A program made the position numbers and the translations under genes. Of a stretch of DNA of 11,042 nt, positions 6,653-11,042 are shown piece by piece. How positions within the stretch are numbered: the stretch's first letter is position 1; every line of letters starts with the position of its first letter. Source of the DNA: Lysobacterales bacterium (GTDB lineage Bacteria > Pseudomonadota > Gammaproteobacteria > Xanthomonadales > SZUA-36); NCBI GenBank assembly GCA_013213875.1, contig JABSSV010000420.1:1-11042 (forward strand). The letters are read 5' to 3'. The notes under the pieces are model-generated. The model was not told where the DNA came from. It was given only the letters and a program-made list of their open reading frames with translations, and did no database searches.

Positions 6653-7957
6653 TCAGACACTCCTGAGCACCTGGCTAACCTTGTCGATAGCGGTTGCCAC
6701 GTGTTCTTCTTCCATAATGAGAGGGGGGCTGAAGGCGATGGTATCGCCGGTCAGACGAATCATGAGGTCCGCATCAAAAGCAGCCTGCAGGACCCGCATG
6801 CCCTTGGCACCAGGAGCCCCTTCATCCGGCGCCATCTCCACCGCACCCATGAGCCCGTAGTTGCGAATATCGATGACGTGCGGCTCACCTTTGAGCGAGT
6901 GCAAGCCGTCCTCGAAGATTGGCTTGAGCTCATTCACACGCTCGAAGATGCCCTCGTCCTTGTAGACCTTTTGCGTCGCCTTGCAGGCCGCCACGGCCAG
7001 CGGGTGAGCCGAGTAGGTGTAACCGTGGAAGAGCTCAATCGCGCTTCCGGGCTTCGCCATGAACTGGTCGTAAATCTTGTCCGCCACAAATACCGCACCC
7101 ATGGGTACCGCACCGCTGGTCAGACCCTTGGCCGTGGTCATGAGATCCGGCATGACGTCAAACTCCTGCGCGGCAAAGTTGGAGCCAAGCCGGCCAAAGC
7201 CCGTGATGACCTCATCGAAAATCAGCAGCACGTCGTGCTTGTCACAGATCTCGCGCAGACGCTTGAGGTAACCATGCGGCGGAATGATCACACCCGCAGA
7301 CCCGGCGATCGGCTCCACAATCACCGCCGCCACGTTGTCCGGATGGTGCAGCATGAGAATACGTTCCAGCTCATCAGCCCATTCGATACCGTGCTCTGTC
7401 AGCCCGCGCGAGTAGCCATTGCGCTCGATATCCAGCGTATGCGGCAAATGATCAACGCCGTTGAGCATGGCGCTGGAGAACTGCATGCGGTTCAGCGGAA
7501 TACCACCCACGGAAATGCCGCCAAAACCGACACCGTGATAGCCGCGCTCGCGACCGATGAAGCGGTTCTTGGTGCCCTTGCCGCGTTCGCGCTGGTAGGC
7601 CAAAGCAATTTTCAGCGCCGTATCAACGGACTCGGAGCCAGAACCGGTGAAAAACACATGGTTCATGTGGTCCGGGGTGATATCGACCAGCATGTCGGCC
7701 GCCTCAAAGGCCGCTGCGTGCCCGAAATTGAAGTGCGGCGCGTAATCCATGCGAGCCGCCTGGCCCTGAATGGCCTCCACAATCTTCGGATGATTATGAC
7801 CGGCGTTGCAGCACCACAGGCCGGCCACCATATCCAGCACCTTGCTGCCGTCCGGCTTGTAGTAATACATGCCCTCCGCCTTCTCCACCAGCCGGGGCTT
7901 TTCTTTAAAAGCCCGGTTGCTCGTGAAGGGCATCCAGAATGAATCCATTTTTTTCAT
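6653..7957 (-). CDS. bauA: Omega-amino acid--pyruvate aminotransferase (class III, beta-alanine type)
   Basis: This PLP-dependent class III aminotransferase moves the amino group of an omega-amino acid, probably beta-alanine or beta-aminoisobutyrate, to pyruvate, yielding L-alanine and a semialdehyde. The 434-residue product resembles Pseudomonas BauA throughout. It has FWMPFTSNRAF near the N-terminus, GLWCCNAGH with W48 in the pocket, FFTGSGSESVDTALK (102-116) for the phosphate site, RGYHG (138-142), VEPIAGSAGV, IFDEVITGFGR with D248, TTAKGLTSG with the Schiff-base lysine K277, HGYTYSAHP (311-319), and R401 in IRLTGDT, the residue that binds the substrate carboxylate. The start at ATG 7957 has GGGAG 7 bases upstream; an in-frame extension into ald is rejected. 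It lies 25 bases after ald and 1 base before mmsA. The adjacent MmsA favours a malonate-semialdehyde product. Taurine:pyruvate aminotransferase is an alternative, but no xsc gene is present. The exact substrate is inferred. Confidence 0.88.
   Translation of the reverse strand: MKKMDSFWMPFTSNRAFKEKPRLVEKAEGMYYYKPDGSKVLDMVAGLWCCNAGHNHPKIVEAIQGQAARMDYAPHFNFGHAAAFEAADMLVDITPDHMNHVFFTGSGSESVDTALKIALAYQRERGKGTKNRFIGRERGYHGVGFGGISVGGIPLNRMQFSSAMLNGVDHLPHTLDIERNGYSRGLTEHGIEWADELERILMLHHPDNVAAVIVEPIAGSAGVIIPPHGYLKRLREICDKHDVLLIFDEVITGFGRLGSNFAAQEFDVMPDLMTTAKGLTSGAVPMGAVFVADKIYDQFMAKPGSAIELFHGYTYSAHPLAVAACKATQKVYKDEGIFERVNELKPIFEDGLHSLKGEPHVIDIRNYGLMGAVEMAPDEGAPGAKGMRVLQAAFDADLMIRLTGDTIAFSPPLIMEEEHVATAIDKVSQVLRSV
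6660..6664 (-). promoter_or_regulatory. Ribosome binding site of mmsA inside the aminotransferase gene
   Basis: AGGAG on the minus strand (CTCCT on plus) lies within the last codons of the aminotransferase gene. It is 8 bases from the mmsA ATG at 6651 and excludes the overlapping GTG at 6660 as initiator. Confidence 0.75.
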
Positions 7958-7982
7958 AGCAGCACTCCCAATGCTGTGGCCC

Positions 7983-9104
7983 TTAGGCCTTTGCCAGTGC
8001 CTCAAGGGCAGGCGTGTAATCGTAACCGAGGTCGCGAGCCACCTCCTCATAGGTGACCTTGCCGCGATGCACATTCAGGCCTTCCAGCAGGAACGGATCA
8101 TCCTGCAGCGCCTGTTTGGCACCCTTCTCAGCCAGCGCAATGGCGTAGCCCAGCGTGGCGTTGTTCAAGGCAAAGGTCGAGGTTCGCGGCACCGCGCCCG
8201 GCATGTTGGCAACGCAGTAGTGCACGATGCCATCCACCACGTAGGTAGGCTCCGCGTGGGTGGTGGCCTTGGAGGTTTCAAAGCATCCGCCCTGGTCAAT
8301 GGCCACATCGACCAGAACCGAGCCCGGGCGCATAAGCGACAGATGCTCCCGCGTCACCAGTTTGGGAGCCGCAGCGCCAGGAATCAGCACACCGCCAATC
8401 ACCAGATCCGAGTTGGCGATATGCTGCTCGATGGAATCGGCACTGGAGTACACCGTCTCTACCTGACTGCCGAAGATGGCATCGAATTCCCGCAGCACAT
8501 CCACATTGCGATCCAGCACGATGACCCGCGCGCCCATGCCGACGGCCATTTGGGTGGCGTTAAGACCAACCACACCACCGCCGATCACCATGACCTTGGC
8601 GGGCTGCACACCGGGCACTCCGCCGAGCAGGACGCCGGAACCGCCCTTGGCTTTCTCAAGACTGGCAGCACCCGCCTGGATGGACAGGCGTCCGGCCACT
8701 TCTGACATGGGCGCCAGCAGCGGCAGACGATTCTGCGCATCAATCACGGTTTCATAGGCGATACAGGTGGCGCCGGACTTCACCAGATCTTCCGTCTGAG
8801 GTGCATCGGGCGCCAGATGCAGGTAGGTGTACAGCAAATGATCTTCCCGCAGCATGGCACGCTCAACGGCCTGCGGCTCTTTGACCTTTACAATCATCTC
8901 CGCCTGCTCAAACACGGCGGCCGCGTCCGGCAGGATGGTGGCGTGCGCGTTGCGATAGTCCTCGTCGGACATACCGATACCCTCACCCGCACCGGTCTCC
9001 ACAAATACATCGTGGCCGCGCGCCGTGAGCTCACGCACGGACGCAGGTACCAGACCTACGCGGTACTCGTGGTTTTTTATTTCTTTTGGCACACCAATCT
9101 TCAT
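7983..9104 (-). CDS. ald: Alanine dehydrogenase
   Basis: Ald reversibly converts L-alanine, NAD+ and water to pyruvate, ammonium and NADH in the cytoplasm, acting as a hexamer in this family. The 373 residues are full length. Catalytic and substrate residues are at the standard family positions: R15 (NHEYRVGL), K75 (IVKVKEP), H96 (YLHLAP) and D270 (VDVAIDQGG). The NAD-binding Rossmann motif IGGGVVG (174-180) is followed by VLDRN (196-200), whose aspartate D198 binds the adenosine ribose. The C-terminal HYCVANMPGAVPRTST is diagnostic. The start at ATG 9104 has GGAG 7 bases upstream. It is first in the ald-aminotransferase-mmsA operon, divergent from lrp. Beside a pyruvate-dependent aminotransferase its likely job is to regenerate pyruvate from alanine and release the nitrogen as ammonium. 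Confidence 0.97.
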   Translation of the reverse strand: MKIGVPKEIKNHEYRVGLVPASVRELTARGHDVFVETGAGEGIGMSDEDYRNAHATILPDAAAVFEQAEMIVKVKEPQAVERAMLREDHLLYTYLHLAPDAPQTEDLVKSGATCIAYETVIDAQNRLPLLAPMSEVAGRLSIQAGAASLEKAKGGSGVLLGGVPGVQPAKVMVIGGGVVGLNATQMAVGMGARVIVLDRNVDVLREFDAIFGSQVETVYSSADSIEQHIANSDLVIGGVLIPGAAAPKLVTREHLSLMRPGSVLVDVAIDQGGCFETSKATTHAEPTYVVDGIVHYCVANMPGAVPRTSTFALNNATLGYAIALAEKGAKQALQDDPFLLEGLNVHRGKVTYEEVARDLGYDYTPALEALAKA

Positions 9105-9127
9105 TTATTCGCTCCGGTAAACTGATC

Positions 9128-9142
9128 CACTATTTTATACGC
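9128..9142 (-). promoter_or_regulatory. Probable ald promoter -10 region overlapped by an Lrp-box-like sequence
   Basis: On the minus strand TATAAAAT (9139-9132) is an AT-rich -10 candidate about 30 bases before the ald ATG, with no clear -35. The 15-base plus-strand stretch 9128-9142 matches the Lrp consensus YAGHAWATTWTDCTR at about 11 of 15 positions by my hand count, so Lrp could act directly on this promoter. Confidence 0.35.
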
Positions 9143-9149
9143 TTAAAGG

Positions 9150-9164
9150 CAGCATAGCTGACTA
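9150..9164. promoter_or_regulatory. Candidate Lrp operator 1
   Basis: CAGCATAGCTGACTA matches the E. coli Lrp consensus YAGHAWATTWTDCTR at 12 of 15 positions by hand count. It sits between the divergent ald and lrp promoters. GCAGCAT at 9149-9155 recurs exactly 30 bases downstream at 9179-9185, close to three helical turns, as expected for cooperative Lrp binding. Confidence 0.4.
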
Positions 9165-9193
9165 TTGATAAGCGCCATGCAGCATTATATTCT
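9165..9193 (+). promoter_or_regulatory. Predicted sigma70 promoter of lrp
   Basis: TTGATA (9165-9170) and TATTCT (9188-9193) have a 17-base spacer; an alternative -10, TATATT (9186-9191), has a 15-base spacer. The start of transcription would fall about 20 bases before the lrp ATG. The promoter abuts operator 1 and overlaps operator 2, consistent with autoregulation. Confidence 0.5.
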
Positions 9194-9194
9194 T
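9180..9194. promoter_or_regulatory. Candidate Lrp operator 2
   Basis: CAGCATTATATTCTT matches YAGHAWATTWTDCTR at 12 of 15 positions by hand count and overlaps the predicted lrp -10. It starts 30 bases after operator 1. Confidence 0.4.
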
Positions 9195-9221
9195 CTAACT
9201 TGTCCCGCTGTAAGGATTCAC

Positions 9222-9707
9222 ATGCCTCGCGACAGCAAACCTCTGGACCGTATCGACCGCCACATCCTCGAGGTGCTGCAGGATGATGGACGCATCTCCA
9301 ACGTGGCGCTGGCCAAGCGCGTCAACCTTACGCCTACCCCCTGTCTGGAACGCGTGAAACGCCTGGAGCGAGATGGCTACATCCTGGGCTACACCACCCT
9401 GCTCAACCCGGAAAAAGTCGACGCAGGCCTGCTGGTTTTTGTCGAGATCAGCCTGACGCATAACGCCCGCGACGTATTTCGAGAATTTCGCAACGAAGCG
9501 CAGAAACTGCCCGAAGTCCTAGACTGTCATTTGGTCAGCGGCAACTTTGATTACCTGATCAAGGCACGGGTGCGGGACATGCCCGAGTACCGGGCCTTCC
9601 TCGGCGAAAAAATCCTGGCCCTGCCCGGCGTTAATGGCTCCCGCTCCTACGTGGTGATGGAGGAAGTAAAGGAAACCACCCGCCTGCCCCTGCATCGCAC
9701 TCGCTAG
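9222..9707 (+). CDS. lrp: Leucine-responsive regulatory protein (Lrp/AsnC family)
   Basis: Lrp is a DNA-binding global regulator of amino-acid metabolism whose activity is modulated by leucine, alanine and other amino acids. The 161-residue product aligns almost without gaps to E. coli Lrp as I recall it. The winged helix-turn-helix is at about 8-57 (LDRIDRHILEVLQDDGRIS, then LTPTPCLERVKRLERDGYI). The RAM effector and oligomerisation domain is at 66-150 (LLVFVEISL, CHLVSGNFDYL, RSYVVMEEVKETTRL). Residues equivalent to the E. coli leucine-response positions L108, G111 and D114 are conserved here as L104, G107 and D110. The start at ATG 9222 has AAGGA 5 bases upstream; the frame is open back to 9165 but the extension is non-conserved. 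Divergence from ald points to control of the ald operon and of itself. In E. coli Lrp also activates gcv, another system present in this window. It could be a dedicated AldR-type paralogue instead of the global Lrp, but the similarity favours true Lrp. Confidence 0.95.
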   Translation: MPRDSKPLDRIDRHILEVLQDDGRISNVALAKRVNLTPTPCLERVKRLERDGYILGYTTLLNPEKVDAGLLVFVEISLTHNARDVFREFRNEAQKLPEVLDCHLVSGNFDYLIKARVRDMPEYRAFLGEKILALPGVNGSRSYVVMEEVKETTRLPLHRTR

Positions 9708-9788
9708 CCAATCCTGCCTTCTGGATGACGGCTGGCGAAGCCACCCCGGAGAAGAGTATGCTCTGCCCTTTAGCGACCGCAGGCGACC

Positions 9789-10715
9789 ATGAGCACGCTG
9801 ATCATTCACCATGACGACTGTTTGCAGCACGATCCGGGGCCCGGCCATCCGGAGCAGATTCGTCGTTTAAAAGCCGTTCTCGGCGGCCTTGAAGGTCTTC
9901 GAAAGCTCGAATACCTGCCTGCCCCGCTGGTTGGCGAAGAGCAGGTCAGACGGGTGCACAGCGACAGCTACCAGCAATGGCTGGCCGAAATGGAGCCCAG
10001 CGATGGGCGCGTGGCCCTGAGCGAGAGCGACACGCTCATGAGCCGTGGCTCACTGGCTGCCAGCGCCCGTGGTGCCGGCGGGCTGTGTTTTGCCGTGGAG
10101 CAGGTGCTGGCGGCCCAGGCACCGAACGCATTTGTCGCCAGCCGGCCACCGGGACACCATTCGGGCACGGATTTTTCCATGGGCTTTTGCCTCTACAACA
10201 ACGTCGCTATTGGTGCGCGCCATGCGCAGGCCCAGCCCGGCATCGAACGCGTTGCCATCATTGATTTCGATGTGCATCACGGCAATGGCACGCAGCAGAT
10301 CTTCGCAGCCGACCCCAGCGTCCTGTTCGTTTCCAGCCATCAAATGCCGCTCTACCCTGGCACCGGTGATCCGGATGAAACCGGCGTAGGTAACGTGCTC
10401 AACCTGGCGCTGGCCCCCGGCGATGGCAGCGACGTGTTTCGCACTGCCTGGGGACAACGGGGCCTGCCAGCCGTTGATGCCTTTGCACCGGATCTCATTC
10501 TTTTATCGGCGGGCTTTGACGCCCACCACCGGGACCCGCTCGGGCAGCTCGAAGTTCAGACACCCGATTACGAGTGGCTCACACGCGAGATCATGGGCCT
10601 GGCCGACGATCACTGCGACAGCAAGCTGGTGTCTATTCTCGAAGGCGGCTACGACCTGCAGGGCCTGGCAGAGGCAGCGCGTGCGCACGCGGCCGCCCTG
10701 TCTACGGCTGCCTGA
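9789..10715 (+). CDS. Histone deacetylase-like amidohydrolase (AcuC/acetylpolyamine deacetylase superfamily)
   Basis: This is a zinc-dependent hydrolase of the arginase/deacetylase fold that removes acetyl groups from acetyl-lysine, acetylpolyamines or related amides. The 308 residues show the full signature. GPGHPEQIRRL (17-27) opens the domain and VRRVHSDSY (53-61) follows. ASRPPGHHSG (117-126) carries the active-site pair H123/H124. IIDFDVHHGNGTQ (157-169) supplies zinc ligands D161 and H163, and LLSAGFDAHHRDPLG (238-252) supplies the third ligand D244. EGGYDL (285-290) holds the transition-state tyrosine Y288. No signal peptide is seen, so it is cytoplasmic. Only AGG precedes the ATG at a fair distance. 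A TATGCT at 9757-9762 is a weak -10 candidate, so it may have its own promoter 81 bases after lrp. Substrate cannot be read from sequence; proximity to an omega-amino-acid operon makes acetylated polyamines or acylated amines a reasonable guess. Confidence 0.92.
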   Translation: MSTLIIHHDDCLQHDPGPGHPEQIRRLKAVLGGLEGLRKLEYLPAPLVGEEQVRRVHSDSYQQWLAEMEPSDGRVALSESDTLMSRGSLAASARGAGGLCFAVEQVLAAQAPNAFVASRPPGHHSGTDFSMGFCLYNNVAIGARHAQAQPGIERVAIIDFDVHHGNGTQQIFAADPSVLFVSSHQMPLYPGTGDPDETGVGNVLNLALAPGDGSDVFRTAWGQRGLPAVDAFAPDLILLSAGFDAHHRDPLGQLEVQTPDYEWLTREIMGLADDHCDSKLVSILEGGYDLQGLAEAARAHAAALSTAA

Positions 10716-10724
10716 GACAAACGC

Positions 10725-11042
10725 ATGAAAATCGTCGAAGTCATCGCGGAAGAAAGCAGCGCAGAGACGCTGCGGGCCCTTGCCGCAAAGGCCCAGGCCG
10801 TCGAGTATCGCCGCATGGAGCTCAATGAGGACGGGCTGCTGCGGGTGCGCATGTGCATTAAAAATGACCAACTGCAAAGCGTGCTGGACCGGCTCCAGAC
10901 CCTGCTGGGCGCGCAACCCTATCACCGTATTCTGGTCATCCCGGTTGATATCAGCCTACCGCTCGCGGAGGAACCGGAGCGTGCACGCGAGGACGCCGCG
11001 CCCGCGGTGCGCGAAGCGCTGTTCGAGGAAATGGAGAAGAAC
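10725..11042 (+). CDS. DUF389 / TIGR00341 family protein, N-terminal part (cut by window end)
   Basis: The 106 visible residues begin at the ATG 10725, 9 bases after the deacetylase stop, and run open off the right edge. They form a soluble alpha/beta domain beginning MKIVEVIAEESSAETLRALA. It continues with a pattern of short strands and helices (VEYRRMEL, LLRVRMCIKNDQLQSVLDRL, YHRILVIPVDISLP), then a charged linker rich in Glu and Arg (EEPERAREDAAPAVREALFEEMEKN, in part). This matches my memory of the cytoplasmic N-terminal part of DUF389 (TIGR00341) proteins, whose multi-helix membrane domain would follow outside the window. Their function is not established. No strong Shine-Dalgarno is visible, so translation may depend on coupling to the deacetylase gene. 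The family assignment rests on the N-terminus alone. Confidence 0.7.
   Translation, partial: MKIVEVIAEESSAETLRALAAKAQAVEYRRMELNEDGLLRVRMCIKNDQLQSVLDRLQTLLGAQPYHRILVIPVDISLPLAEEPERAREDAAPAVREALFEEMEKN

Noticed and set aside
6652..6660. GTG at 6660 as mmsA start
   Set aside because: Its first base is the last G of the AGGAG ribosome site; the ATG at 6651 has the correct 8-base spacing.
6701..7942. Long open frame of 413 codons on the plus strand opposite the aminotransferase gene
   Set aside because: It lies antisense to a well-conserved class III aminotransferase, has no recognisable motif and no ribosome site, and is the kind of mirror frame common in GC-rich coding DNA.
7958..8074. N-terminal extension of the aminotransferase into ald
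   Set aside because: The ATG at 7957 has GGGAG 7 bases upstream and matches the family N-terminus; the extension would be read inside ald in another frame.
7869..8705. Open frame of 278 codons on the plus strand across the ald/aminotransferase junction
   Set aside because: Antisense shadow of two conserved genes with low-complexity, His/Arg/Gly-rich translation and no Shine-Dalgarno.
9165..9221. N-terminal extension of Lrp by 19 residues from a TTG at 9165
   Set aside because: It overlaps the predicted promoter, is unlike Lrp N-termini, and the ATG at 9222 has a well-placed AAGGA.
1..11042. Mobile elements, CRISPR arrays, tRNA/rRNA or defence-system genes
   Set aside because: No transposase, integrase, regularly spaced repeats, structured RNA genes or nuclease modules were recognised; every frame that looks real is a metabolic, regulatory or membrane gene.

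Overview
The window looks like ordinary chromosomal DNA from a GC-rich gammaproteobacterium. It is densely coded, with good Shine-Dalgarno sequences and short gaps. The Lrp protein is almost superimposable on the enterobacterial one, DjlA has the gammaproteobacterial layout, and there is a small secreted protein of a kind I associate with Xanthomonadales/Chromatiales-like lineages. I cannot name the genus. I see no rRNA, tRNA, insertion sequence, phage gene, CRISPR array or origin, and no gene-free stretch longer than about 240 bases.

Left third (1-2750): the 5' part of djlA (minus strand, cut by the window edge) diverges from purC. purC is followed with a 4-base stop/start overlap by a DUF962/Mpo1-like membrane protein. 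Next comes a separately promoted small exported protein. A strong, symmetric terminator at 2714-2746 separates this block from convergent genes.

Middle (2763-5130): gcvT and gcvH (minus strand) encode the aminomethyltransferase and lipoyl carrier of the glycine cleavage system. gcvP is not next to them. A corrinoid adenosyltransferase gene of the PduO type diverges from gcvT.

Right (5131-11042): a three-gene minus-strand operon is transcribed in the order ald (alanine dehydrogenase), bauA-like omega-amino acid:pyruvate aminotransferase, mmsA (CoA-acylating (methyl)malonate-semialdehyde dehydrogenase). Read together these form a closed catabolic cycle. The aminotransferase moves the amino group of beta-alanine or beta-aminoisobutyrate onto pyruvate. 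Ald turns the resulting alanine back into pyruvate plus ammonia. MmsA converts the semialdehyde to acetyl-CoA or propionyl-CoA. A divergent lrp gene shares a 117-base promoter region containing Lrp-box-like sequences, so Lrp is the likely regulator. Beyond lrp lie a class II histone-deacetylase-like (acetylpolyamine amidohydrolase/AcuC-like) gene and, 9 bases later, the start of a DUF389 (TIGR00341) membrane protein gene cut by the right edge.

I found no clearly new biological system. The points most worth a second look are the self-contained omega-amino-acid operon with its linked Lrp and deacetylase, the coupled purC/DUF962 pair, and the small secreted protein with a dyad at its promoter.
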